From assembly GCA_011800805.1 (NCBI GenBank), contig MPNW01000386.1, positions 31,785 to 83,697 on the forward strand: a stretch of 51,913 bases of DNA, given 5' to 3'. Below, piece after piece: positions 15,795 to 28,942 of this stretch; positions within the stretch are counted from its first letter, which is position 1, and the number at the start of each line of letters is the position of its first letter. This DNA is from Hirudo medicinalis. Taxonomy: Eukaryota; Annelida; Clitellata; Hirudinida; Hirudinidae. Both the position numbers and the translations under genes were made by a program. The notes beneath the pieces were generated by a model. The model made no database searches, had not been told where the DNA came from, and saw nothing but the letters and a program-made list of their open reading frames with translations.

Positions 15795-18700
15795 TCATGT
15801 TTGCAGCTTTTGTCTCCTCCTCACAAAATCGACGAACATGGATTTACTGATGGGTTCTCTTTTGGAAGCAATTTCTAAACGACTGCATTTTTCCGTGCAT
15901 GACTGAGAATTCGGTCTTTGGCTGAAAGTAATTAAGGTAATAAACTCAACTTTGATGGCGGATAATTTATAACTTTAATTAAATAAAAAGATTATTGGGT
16001 GACTATAAAAATCTATAGGAATTAGCCTCATCAATCATTAGATAAAGTTGGAGATAGATGCTGAGAACTTGAAATCACCTCGGTGGCATGACGAGTATAG
16101 AGGAGATGAAAGAAGTAACTGAAGGATTCACTTCGGCAAACAATGACTTCGGAAAGTCATAAGAAATGGTCACAATTCTCTTTTGAATGATGGCATCGTC
16201 TTCGTCATAGAAAGGCGTTGTTCCACTCAACATGGCGTAAAACAATATGGCGGCATTCCTGCAAAAAGAACATTTTAAGAGTGCTTATACAAGTCACGCT
16301 ATTTGTGAGGGCTAAGATTACGTTGAGGTGGTCGTGCTTCACGGCCAAGTAACTTTTTATCTTTTGGAGGCAGTTTTTGAATTTTTTTTTTTCATCTTTC
16401 ATCAAAATATTTTTAAAATGCTCAACGACTTTCTCTTTTGGAAATCCGTCAGTGATTTACGAATCGCAACTTTTAAGTAATTCCTTTAGTTTTAATTGTT
16501 CTATATTTACTTGACTGACTGTAAAAGCAATTCATTATTTGTCAATGTTCCTTCATTATGCGTATAAAAAAAATCATTAATTGTGATTCATACTGTTCAA
16601 CTAGCAATAAATTCAGCTATTTAATAGATTTTCTCTCGAATATATTTTTTTCCAACTTCGCTTTAAATTGAATAATTACTAAAAAAAAAAATCACTATGA
16701 AAACATGAAATAAATAATAGGAAAATTCATTTAAATAACGTAACAAATATTGAGATATCCGAATATCGAAAATGTCACACTATTTGTGAGCTTTCCTGAA
16801 AGCTAACGTCTAAAAACCTGACGCTAATTACGAATTGCACGAACTGAAGAGGATGTCAAATTATGCCAAGTAATTATCCATAATTATATGGATACCATAT
16901 GATTATGCCACCAAAATAGACATTTTTGCTCATCGGCAATAATTTTACGTTTGTAATATTTTGTGGCAAACGATAAAAGATAAAACCTGACCCAAGTTTA
17001 GACAGCATTTAAAATTATTTGTTGTTCTATTAACAAATCTATTAACAAATATGCAAATATTTTTATAGTTTAGCTTTTGTACATTTGATTAAAAATAACA
17101 AAAAATGTGAAATATAGGCTTTACAAAATTTAGCAGACATAGCAGAATAAGCTCACCAAACATCGGAGTTAAGGGTCACTGGTGCCCCGTGCAGGACCTC
17201 AGGTGGGGTGAACTCAGAATCACCATCGAAGGGGTGAATGTAAGGTTCGTTGGTGTCAAATTTTCGAGCCTCACTGAAGTCCACCAGTTTCAGGACTTGA
17301 TTTGTCGAAAGGGTTTGATCGACATTTAAGTTTTCTGGCTTTAAAGGTCATGAACTCGGATTAAAATTTAATAATAATAATTGATAATATTGATGATGAT
17401 AATAATAATATTATTATTAATAATAATAATGATGATAATAACAATAATATTAATAATAACTTTGTTGACTTTGGTATCAGGGACCTTTAACTATATTGAA
17501 CTATATTGACAAGTTATCATCACAACTGCAACTACTGTTAGTAATAAAAATTTCGTATTGATAAACAAATGATGAATGAATCTCTGTTTGGATATAAAAT
17601 AATATGCGTAATTAACAGTATTCTGTTAATAATGATAATGATTCCAAGTCTGATTATGCAGGCTTTTTCACAAACAATTATTATTCACAAACAGAACTTC
17701 AAGACCGCTCTCCTTAAATGATCTCACGCGCAATAAATCTGTTTGTTGATATTTTTCGGGAAGCATATCTTAAACATCTCCTTTAAATCAAAGGAACAAC
17801 AAGTTCTTATGGAAACAAATAAATAAATAATTAAAATTAACATAAAATTAATGAATTAATTAAGTAACTAAGACTTACTTTTATTCCAAGATGGAGAATG
17901 TTGCGTTCGTTGATGTAGCTGAGAGCAGAAAAGAGCTGTTGCATGAGCTTGATGACCTCTGATTCGTCAAATGAGTACAAGTGGATTATGTACTCGAATA
18001 ACCTGCTTCTGAAGGCGATGCTGAAAATTGTCCACGTTTATGTTAAAATTTATCAACTGTTTTTTTGGAAAAAAAAACGCTGTTTTAATGTTGAAACCGT
18101 CAGATTTTATAAATTAGAAATTGTTAGGCAAATAATTTTAATACAATAAATTATGTTTACTGAACCTCGGATTTTAATTAAACCTTCATAATTATACTCT
18201 TTCAATTAACTTTAACAGCAATAATCAAATAAATATTTTCATTTTTAACTCTTTAAATTTGGAGCGAGGTTCAAAGGAGATTTAAAGGCATAAATGAAGA
18301 GGGTTCTGTCAGACACTGGTGAATCCAAGTAAACAAATTGATCATCACAAGCAAGCAAAGACTGTTGCATACGAATACAAATGTTGTCGCATACATACAA
18401 TGGGAACAAGATGATGTAGGAGTGAGAAGTTTCGAACAGTTTCTGAGCCTGAAAGATGTTCGGATGACTGAAGATGTGTGAGAAATTGGCCTCCCTGGCC
18501 ACTGAATCCTTTGTTTTCAAAGTCTTCAGATAGCACTTGGCCAAATACTTTGTCTTGCTTGACCTTTCTAAACATTCTTGGAAAACTACTGAGAATTTCC
18601 CGCTGAAAATGTTAGAAATACAAAAATAGATTTGAAATGAGAATGTAATTGTTGTTCAACTTGTTTTGTTCAAGTCAACGAACCAGTTATGATCAACGAA

Positions 18701-21353
18701 CCAGTTATGATCAAACGAAGAAATGGTTAATAATTTTAATTATAATAAAATTGAGATTATTTCTCAGTTGGGGTTTTAGAATTTCAAAATTAAAAAAACG
18801 GAAATAAATTTTAATAAAACTATATTTTAACAAAACTAAATTGCAAATGACGCAATTAGATTTCAATTAATATAAATGAAATAAATGCAAAGAAATAAAT
18901 TTCACTTTTCCGTGACTTTCTTAAGTTCATATTTTTTCTCGAAGCCACCATCATCTGACCACGTCAGAAGTCCTGAAGATGTTTTCATTAAACTATTTTT
19001 CACAAAAAATCGAATAAATAAAATAAATAAAATTACTCAAATAAATAAAGTAAAATTCCACTTAAAAATTATTAACATTCAAATGGAATTAAGTGAACTT
19101 TAAACACAATGAAATACATTCGTCATCAATGTAGTTATTAATTACTTGCAATATTACTTCAATAGACACCTCAGCTTTGTTAAGTTTTCCATTAAGTTGG
19201 AATAATAAATATATTTGTAATTCATATAATAACTATATTCTCAATTATTCATATAATAATTACATTGTTAATTATTCATATAACAATATATTCTTTATTA
19301 TTCATATATCAAATTTTAATATTTAAATAATATTTTCATAAAAAGTTTTCATTTTCATTTTTACCAATTAAATTATTTTGGAAATCCTCAAAGTTCACAA
19401 GGTCGTCGTTGCTCGAAGCTGTTTTTCTTTTCGGTTTTGGAAGAATTTCTTGGATGAATAAATCATAATTGGAATAAATTCCCTTTGAATTTCTTTATAT
19501 TAAAATTATTTTTCAAAAATGTGTTTTAAAAAAGTGTTATAAATAGTGTTATTATTAACCATTTACTAGACGCTTGAAAGTTTGCAATTGGAAGTAAGTT
19601 GAAATGAATTTATTGCTGAACGATTCAAACGATAATTTTTATTTTCCCATAAAATCACAAACTAACGAAATTGCCAACATTTTCAATTTATAACATTAAA
19701 AAGTTCAAAATTTGATTTTTCTTCGAAAGAAAACATTTCTTAAGAATTGTGTTTGATCACCATTTATTGTATTTAAACAAAAATCCATTTGAAATACCTG
19801 GAAGTATTTTCAACTGACAGGTGCTGATGATGATGTTGTTGTCATTATTGGAGGATGCTTTACATTTGTATGAGCCGGATTGGTCCATATGGACTTGGAC
19901 CAGCTTAAATAATAATATTCACTATTGGATGTGATATTACTTTTATTATTTAATAAATATGAAAATAATATTTTTAATCGTAATAAATTTAAATCACTTA
20001 ATTGTAGTATTAACTAATTTAAATTGCCCTCAAAAAAAAAATAAATTTCGAAATAAATAAATGTAAAATAATTTTAAACATGAATATTTTATAATAAAAT
20101 AGTTTTAAAATGTTTGGCGTGGTTATTTCCTAAGGAACACTTCCTTGCAATTAACGAAAATTCCATAAAAATGTCTAATTAATCCTTTGAAGCATTTATT
20201 CAACAACATCAACAATAACAACAACAATAACAACAACAATAACAACAACAATAACAACAACAACAACAACAATAACAACAACAACAACAATAACAACAAC
20301 AATAACAACAACAACAACAACAACAACAATAAAAACAATAACAACAATAACAACAACAATAACAACAATAACAACAACAATGACAACAACAATGACAACA
20401 ATAATGACAACAATAACAACAACAATAACAACAACAATAACAATAACAACAATAACAACAACAATGACAACAACAATGACAACAATAACAACAATAACAA
20501 CAACAATGACAACAATAACGACAACAATAAGAACAACAACAATGACTTAACCACAATAAAAATAATAAAGATAGTCGTGAAGACAAAAATAACTACTTCA
20601 AAGTAAAGTGAATATCATATTTGTTGCAATAAGCTCATCATCAACAAGGACTTGATTTTAACATTCGAATATTTAAAAACTTTTTTAATGAATTATTAAA
20701 TCTGAGAGAAATCATGAAAAACCTTGAGACTGAGAACTCCATCGTTGTCCTCCATGATCACGTTCTGCCCCTCTGACAGAAGCTCCCCTTCAGGACCAAC
20801 CCAAGAGACGGACGCGGAAGTATTTGACAACTGACAACTTAAAACCACAGTCGAACCTTCGGTGCTGGTCATGTTTTCCAATTCTCTGACGAATCGTATC
20901 TCTTGCTCCAGCTGATGTGCATAAATTTGCAAGAATTATGATAACCTATTAGGGATTAAAATTGACGTGAAGGTGTACAGCGGTCAGAAATAAAGATCCT
21001 GTCTGTGAAAGCTTAGAAATTGATTGATTGATTGGTTGATTGATTGATAAGTTGTTTGATTGATTGGTTGATTGATTGATTGCATTGGACTTATTTATTA
21101 GAAAAATGGCAAGAATAAGTACGAATGATTAACATTCGCCTCGGGAATAAAACAAATTAATTTCCATAAAAGAGACTTATTTTTACTTGAACAATTCAAC
21201 TCACCCTCGTCTGTGAATTTTTTTCTTTTACTTTCTTCGATGTGTCCATGAATAACATCGCATTCCTAATGAAGATTATAAGTCTTGTCACTGTCAAAGT
21301 CATCATTATCATCATCATCGTCATCGTCATCGTCATCGTCGTCGTCGTCGTCG

Positions 21354-21414
<61 letters not shown>

Positions 21415-22027
21415 GACCTCCTCCGTCGACNATCGTAATTATAATTATTAAATCGTAATTATAATTATTAAATCGTAATTATAATTACTATATCACATTT
21501 ATAATTCTTACATCATATTTATTACACCATAAATACTGTCATTAATAACCTAATTACATGGAAATTCAAATTACACTCACGCAAATGTTTTCGTTCGACA
21601 CGCTGAGGTGTTTCAAGTGCAGGTCAGAAGCGACCAGCAGACTCATGCCTTCAGCATACAAAGGAGACGTCGATGTCGAAGTCTTCCTGCGCGTCAGAGC
21701 TGCCAACAACGATCGCTTTGACTTTGACTCCACCTCCGGAGTCTTGTGGATGGAAAAGGCCTCGAAGAAGGGGAGACTGAACTTTCTGGAGTTCGAGGGG
21801 ACTGTCGGCGAACCGTCCACGGGTTTGGGGTTCGAGTTGTCGAGGTGGACTTGTTTGATGAAGAGGTTTCTGAAACTGCGAGTGGATTTGCCCTTCTTCG
21901 ACGACTTGGGAGGTTTTTTGGAGGTTGGAACGGAAGAGTCACCGTCGAATGTCGATGCAGACACATCTCCAGAGCTTGAGGGAATTGAATAATAATAATA
22001 ACAATAATGATGATGATGATGATGATG

Positions 22028-22072
<45 letters not shown>

Positions 22073-22137
22073 GTAATGATATTAATAATAATAATGGTGA
22101 TGATAATGATGATGATAATAATAATAATAATAATAAC

Positions 22138-22172
<35 letters not shown>

Positions 22173-25100
22173 TAATAATAATAGTGATAATAGTAATAAT
22201 AATAGTGATAATAATAACAGTCAGTTGAATTATCAACGATGTTTGTAAATCGTTAATTAAGACTGAGACTTCCACTGACTCAATTCTGTTGATTTCTCTT
22301 TGGTAGGAAATCGGAGACTGCAGTGCTGAGGTATGAAAACATGTTCCATTTTTAAGATGAAATTTTAAATGATTTCATTTATTTACATGTTCATTTATAA
22401 TTAAAGTGACTTAATTAATTTAAATCGTCGGCTAAACTTATTTTTAAATGGATTTATTTAATTAGACACTTAATTAATTTTTATTGTAATTGTGTAATAA
22501 TGCAATTATGTAATATTTGTCTAATAATTTCTGTAATCACTTGTACAATAATTGCCTAATAACTGTATTATAAATGTAAAATTTGATAACTTGAAATGGT
22601 TGCATTCGTTTGATGATCTTCATAATTCAAACCTTTCAAGAAGTCAGTCTGATTGTTGAGCAGGATTTTGATCTGAGTGACCCAATTTTTCTTGATGTTT
22701 TCCGACTTGCACTGGCACACGTACTGAGCTGACGCTCCTGGACTCTTGTCCACCACTCTGAAATTCAGAGGGTTGTTTGGCATCTCCGTCAGAATCATTT
22801 TGTTGACCTGGGTTAACAGTAATTTAATGATAAATTCATCAGATGAATTTGAATGATATTTGAATTTGAATTTGATATTTGACATTTGAATCAGATGCAT
22901 TTAGTAATTTAATGATAAATTCATCAGATTATTTGATGAATTGTGTTTTGGAATTATTTTTTTTTCCTCAAAATCAACTCAGTTTGTACTGTCATATTTG
23001 TTGGAAAGTGACAAGTAAATAAAGATTATTTCTGAATCAGTCGCATGGTTGCACACATCGACAAACAAACAAACATTTCTGTGCTTAAAATCTCAAATTT
23101 TCATCGCATAAAACGAATTATAACTTAATTTTAACTATTTCTGCAATTTATTTTTCATACTTTTAAAATCATCTTCTCACCCTGATGCTTCCCGAGAAGA
23201 GGTAATGCAGCCCAGTGCCCATCTTGTTCTTCCTGCGATCAACAGTTTTACTGAAGATGATGATCTGCTCAAATAGGAATGCCTTCCTCTCCCTGAAGTT
23301 GATTCTTTCCAAGGTGTTCTTTGACGTCTGCTCACAGACCTCCATCGTATCTTGGAGTAGGAGACGACCTTGAGCCGTGACCTTTCCCTTATTTGAAAGA
23401 TAAAATGGGACAAAAATTATTAAATTATTATTATTAATATTATTATTATTTTATATTTATATTTTTTGTATTTATCCGGTCATTTGAGTGCCATATGTAC
23501 CCCAACAGGATGTGAAGGTACTTTTTAATCGATCTACCAATTGTTACGATTTAAAATTATAATAATTTATGATAATTAAAGAGGCCAACGTCGAATCCTT
23601 GGAGTCTTCCTACGCTCATCATATCGTTGGCAGCACCTGGAATGATGCACATGACTTCTATGGCCCGCTGTAAGTTCTTTATGTCCTCCCCAGCCTTCTC
23701 GGTGTATTTCATGATGGCCTAATTAATATTCATTGAACTCATTAATATTCATTGGATCATGTAGAATAAGAATACATTAGAAAGCAACAGTCGAACGGTA
23801 TCGTGTTCAAAACCTAGCTTGCAACAGCACCAGAGTCACTGAGAGTAGGTGCTACCTGGATGTTTTAGCGCCTCTGACGCTGTTCATATGACTCGATTTA
23901 AGTTAAACTGTAATTTGTAACATTTTTTGTATTTTGTAACTTTTGTAATTTTGTAATTTTGCATTACATAATTTTTTACATTTTATTATTATTTCCATTT
24001 ATTTTTATTTTTAAAGAGAATTTATTCATTGAGACCTTCAGTAGCAGCTCGTACTTCATAACCCTTTGGACAGGCTTGATGAGCATGTCTGCCAGTTGGA
24101 GCTTGTGATCCAAAATCTCCCTCAGTTGCTGGAATATTTTAGAAAACCTATCAAACATGATCATTTGATCAATCAATTTATATGTGTCCTCTTAGAACTT
24201 GTTCATCTCATAATTATTTGATAAACTATAATTTATTAACGTTTTAAAATATTTTTCTCCGCAGACAACATCAACAACAATCATCAACAAGCGAACCTCA
24301 AAATAGTCCAAATTTTCGTAAGTTTTGTCCTCAGACTTTGGTTTATTTTCGCAATATTTCACATACATGTAGAATCTCTTTTCCTGAATTTATGACAACA
24401 CATGTTTAGAATTTACAACCAGGATTATGTCGTGCAGTTGAATATTTGATTAGATATTTTATTTAAAAGTTATTACCAATAATTTACAGATCATTAATCA
24501 CAATTCACAAATTATGAATCATGTATTACAAATAATTATTTATAATTAACAAGTTATTATTAAATATTTACAAGCTACAAGATATTCACAGGTATCACAG
24601 GTGTCATCTTCATTTCGTTAGTAAATTTTCATAATTTCCATCTTCAGTAAATCACAGCTAACGTCGATATGCTCTTAGAGCTAGGAAATTGGAAATTGTT
24701 TTTCTGCATGCAGAGGCATACATGCGTTTAAGCATAATTATCGGATGATTATTTATGAATAATGGAGGATGTCACGTAATTACAAATAATTATTATTATT
24801 ATTTATTCGTGACTGAATTGAAGATTAAGAAGCGTGAATTTAACTCATTCGCTCGCAAATGTCGAAACTGAAAGTTGGAAATTCGATCCACGAATGAAGT
24901 CGAATTAAGAGTTTCATTTTTACAGAAGTGAAACTTAAAAATAAATAAACAATATCGCGTAAAAATACATTATTACAGACTCTTGTAGAATATTATACTT
25001 ACATATATTAATTAGTAATATAACAATAACAATAATAATAATAATTACAATAATAATAATAACAATAATTTATTACTAATGTCTGATTAAATAAATTTAA

Positions 25101-25404
25101 AAACCATCAAACACGTAAATTCACAAATAAAATAAATTATAAATTCAAACAAACTCACAAATCTCGTAAAGATCGCCCCAAGTTTTTGAGGAGAATCAAT
25201 GTATTTTTCCATCTCCGGTTGGAATGTGCTGATGATTAATTAAAATTAATACTTATTTATTTCAACTCTCGACCGAGTTTCATAAGAGTAATAATAAAAT
25301 ATTATAATTTAATCATCACAATGCGTAATAATTAATAATATTGTTTTAGCAAATAACAATCTATCTGATCTTTAGAATATCTCAAAAATGAAAAATATTT
25401 GATA

Positions 25405-25441
<37 letters not shown>

Positions 25442-26563
25442 TTAATAATCCAATGATTAATAACTAAATAGATAAACTGAAACACATTCAACAAAAAATA
25501 TCACTCCAACTTCTTGTGCCACTCGTAAATCTGTTGCAAGTTTCCAAAGACCATGAGTTCCTTTCCGACGAGAGCCTGAGGTTTTGGAATGTCATCCTTC
25601 TTGATCAACTCCATGTAACCCTTGGAAATGAAGACACAGGTTGCAGGTAATAAGTTGCCGACAATATTTTATTAACTTGCTAATTAATAATTAATAAAGT
25701 ATTTATGCATTTTTATTGACGTTTGAAGTCGGATTATTTAGTTTCAGATTTAAGAGTTTGTTTAAGCTCTAAAAATAATTTGATTTTTACAATTGTGGGA
25801 AGACATAATTTTTTTATGGTGAGCCATTAATTATGACATTATCGAGACTTAAATGTTTGATTATTTACGTATTTATTACAAATAAGGTATATATATTTAT
25901 ACGTATTAATATGTATTTATTACAAATACGTAAATAATTTGTGCTGCAAAATTTCAGTTACACTTTTATTAAAGAAGCAGTAATAATAAATTGATAAATA
26001 AAATATTTATGGTGTATTATTACGAGGTTATCGAATGGTTTCAATAAACCTCAGTCACTCATGGACTGCTTCAGTTTGCGTCCACAAACCAATTTGAAAT
26101 GAGTGGCTAATTACATTTTTGAGTGAGTATTACAAATAGTTACAATTGAAAATAATTTGTAATTTGTAATTGCCGTAGTTATGATTAACAATTATTAAGC
26201 ATGGTTTTGGTAAGCGACGCCTTGTGAAAGATTCAATTTAATGGTTTTGTGATCATCTGATTTAAACAACAATTTATCTGCGAGTTATTTATCTGCAAAT
26301 TAGTTTATCACATTAACTAAAATGATTAGAAAATGTTGGACCAGTTCTTTGCAAAGCGAATGGGTTCAGGAAAACATGGATTATTTTCGTCGACGAAGCG
26401 TTCGTGAGCCTCATTTTCTGTCCGAATTGAGAAGCAATTTAGTTCGTGCAATTATGTTTAATACTCTCATCTACATTCTCACACTTTACATGTTTACGTC
26501 CTCGTAAATAAGAATAAATAGACTTTCAATCACTCGGCTACCCACACTTCACTCCTGGGTAGA

Positions 26564-26599
<36 letters not shown>

Positions 26600-27844
26600 C
26601 ATCTAATCAATTAATCGCTTTAGCGAATAATGTCATTGAATTGTATTGAAATGTAATGTGAGGAAATAAATAAAGTCTTCGCAATGATTGTAACAATCTA
26701 AAAATGTTTATTTACAAACGTATTTTATTGATACAAATTATTGCTAGTATAAATACCGATATTAATAACCTTATATTTAAAATTATGCATTTTATTAAAA
26801 GTTAATCATGATTGTTCATTCATAATTTCATTAATTGTGTAATAATAATAATAATGTCATTGCAATATAATATAATATATTTAATAAAGTAATAATTTCA
26901 TTATGAATGTTCATTCATTATGAGTGTTCATTCATAATTTCCAACCTGAACGATCTGCTCGAGATCAAGTATGTAACTTTTCTCCGTGTTCAGTAACTCG
27001 TCCAAAGCATTTCTGAGTGGATTGAATGAATGTCGTGAAAATAATGATTCATTTAGTTTTTAAAATACAACTTGTAATAACATTCCTTTCGCTAAAATGT
27101 TTTTAAAGCATATTTTGGTTAAGAACAAGAACGTCCTGTGATCATCATTCTATCAAAACAACTAAAATTACCAAACAACCTAAAATTGGCTTGATTTGAA
27201 TAACCGATTAAATAAATTATATTTGCGAATAAATGTATTATTCAATAAAACTCTAATAACCTAACAATATTATTCATCATTATTACACTGACTACGATAC
27301 TCAAGCGTAGAATAATCATGAAGAAAGCATGTTATGGCCAAATTCAAGACTTATAATACAACGTCTAAAGTGCCAAAATGGCAAAAATGTCAGCTATCTT
27401 CGCTACTTACTTTCTGTCCTTGAAGAGTTTGAGTCTTAACCTCTCCCGGGGCTCGAGACTTCCATCGATGCTGTCGTCTGAACTGTCATGACCTCTGTCC
27501 GATGCGTTGTCCTTTGCGGAATCCACCAGTGAGAGGCTGTCTCTCAAGGACTCCGAATCGCTGACAGTTACAGTACTGTTCCTAGGACTTGTATCGCACT
27601 TATGAAGGCATTTGGAATATTGTAATAAGATAATATAAATAGAAACTAACTCAGTTTAATTCAATTTCATTCTAATTTTAACGGAACGAAATTGTTCAAC
27701 AGTTTACAAATAAAGAGATTCTATTAAACTCACTTGGAGAGTCTGTAGGTGCACTTCCAGGACTTCAGGAGTTTTGACGACGAAGTTTTGTCTGTTTCTC
27801 ATGGACTTGTTGTCACAATCCTCTTTATTTCTCGTGATGGACAT
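15795..27844 (-). CDS. Trio: Trio/Kalirin-family RhoGEF with Ig and degenerate kinase domain
   Basis: Trio/Kalirin proteins activate Rho GTPases in axon guidance. Twenty exons chain in phase (967 aa): 27734-27844, 27411-27598, 26946-27012, 25511-25620, 25159-25228, 24297-24383, 24036-24128, 23590-23718, 23181-23387, 22633-22807, 21581-21966, 20723-20911, 19798-19903, 19365-19448, 18906-18972, 18399-18602, 17879-18020, 17157-17338, 16079-16258, 15795-15921. The DH domain matches Trio GEF2: NALDELLNTEKSYILDLEQI, FGNLQQIYEWH, LADMLIKPVQRVMKYELLLK, VGRLQGFD. PH follows (RKAFLFEQIIIFSKT to NWVTQIKILLNNQ), then a basic linker, one Ig domain (SCQ to YKC), and a kinase (GKFSVVF, YLAK, KPENLNV, VDFSEAR, FTPPEVLHG, MLSGTTPF). 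The HRD-loop Asp is Gly (LHLGIKPEN). No spectrin repeats, first DH-PH or SH3 were found upstream. The start codon is provisional; an open frame with a possible acceptor reaches about 27899. Confidence 0.92.
18663..18705. repeat. Short 18-bp direct duplication
   Basis: Two adjacent copies of tcaacgaaccagttatga in an intron of the Trio-like gene. No functional implication is seen. Confidence 0.7.
20199..20547. repeat. AAC microsatellite, about 350 bp
   Basis: Very long imperfect (AAC)n with AAT and TGA interruptions, in the Trio-like intron between the linker/Ig exons. Its poly-Asn and poly-Leu/Cys frames are artefacts of the triplet. Confidence 0.95.
21297..21416. repeat. ATC/GTC microsatellite
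   Basis: (CAT)n and (CGT)n run in an intron of the Trio-like gene. It is followed by an unresolved base at 21431, which suggests an assembly problem. Confidence 0.9.
21434..21492. repeat. 20-bp tandem repeat, 3 copies
   Basis: Three copies of the unit atcgtaattataattattaa directly after the N at 21431; the third is diverged. Intronic. Confidence 0.85.
21987..22224. repeat. AAT/GAT microsatellite
   Basis: About 240 bp of (AAT)n with GAT blocks, immediately upstream (on the minus strand) of the linker exon 21581-21966. The proposed acceptor of that exon lies only about 20 bp from the array. Confidence 0.95.
25392..25446. repeat. AAT microsatellite
   Basis: Short (AAT)n run in an intron of the Trio-like gene. 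Similar short runs occur at 25025-25075 and, as ATT, at 26568-26600. Confidence 0.85.
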
Positions 27845-28942
27845 GTCGGTCTCATTTATTTGAAAGCGAAACAAATTATTCCAAGAACAGATTATCTGAA
27901 ATCACAAGAAATTTCCAAAAACCCGGAGGTATTTCGTTCTTAATTGTTCATTTCGTTGTCATTGATCTAACTGGGTTCGGAGCGATAAGGACAAGTGCTC
28001 TTGTACGAGCCCGATAGCATCATTAACAATATCAACAACAACCACAACAACAATCCCAAATAATAACTCTTGTATAAATAGAAACGACAATAATACTAAT
28101 AATAATAACGCATAATTGCCTTGCAGATAATTATCTGGCTGCCTGCTAGTACTGTCCCAGTACTTCCTGATGATTGTAGAGTCAGTAAATTCACAAAGAC
28201 ACAAATCTCTTGACGATCATGCACCACATCCGTTTGTCAACTATTTGCCTTTATCAAAGATTTCCTCGAAGGAGAAATTATTTTTGAATCAATTGGATTT
28301 AAATCAGTGACACAATTGTCTTTGTACGAAATGATTTTTTTCGTACTTTGTACGATGATTGGATGTACTATAATTAACTGATTAATTAATTATTCATATT
28401 TTAATGTTTCTCAGTTACATAATTGAATTGTTGAAAACATTTAAATGTGTTATTATTATTTACTAAAAAAAGTAAGAAAAAAAGAAATTAATGGAATTAT
28501 TAGCAATAAATTATTGAAGCGCATAAAACGTTTCAATTTGTAAATTTAAGTCACAAAAAATTATAAAAATTCTCGAAAATAATCAATTTAATGTGTGATT
28601 ATGTCTTGTTAGCTTGTAAGTTGTAATGGTTGAGATTGCATAGTTGTGAGGATACGTAGTTGTTGTTGGATGGCAACACAACAATCGTAACCTGAGTGGG
28701 ATGAAAGTAACATCAGGACGGAAATTCTCTTCTTTTTTTTTAAAGAATAATTACATAATTAAATAAGATTATAGTTAATTGTGTTCAATTCTAAAAATAA
28801 TAACAACGGTATTCGTCATATTACAGACAATAAAGACCATAATGAAACTACAATATTATAGCCTCTTACACGAAGATTGCAAACTGAAAATGTTAGACAG
28901 AGAAATGTTCCAATGAATAACATAATTAAACTAAATGAATTT
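27845..28942. other. Region upstream of the Trio-like start
   Basis: About 1.1 kb between the first recognised Trio-like exon and the SDS stop codon. No SH3, spectrin or first DH-PH motif is recognisable. A minus-strand frame at 27959-28204 is partly hydrophobic and lacks splice support. This stretch should contain the promoter, or an intron leading to undetected 5' exons. Confidence 0.4.

Noticed and set aside
20123..20606. Long poly-Leu, poly-Asn and Cys-rich reading frames
   Set aside because: They are translations of one AAC triplet repeat in different frames; no splice sites or flanking unique coding sequence support them.
26322..26507. 61-codon plus-strand frame (NMDYFRRRSVREPHFLSEL) within a Trio-like intron
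   Set aside because: It could be a transposon remnant, since an ATT-repeat and AATAAA-like tail follow, but I recognise no conserved motif and cannot support a call.
27959..28204. Minus-strand 81-codon frame upstream of the Trio-like start
   Set aside because: Its middle is a hydrophobic run from repeat-like DNA and no donor/acceptor pair links it in phase to exon 27734-27844.
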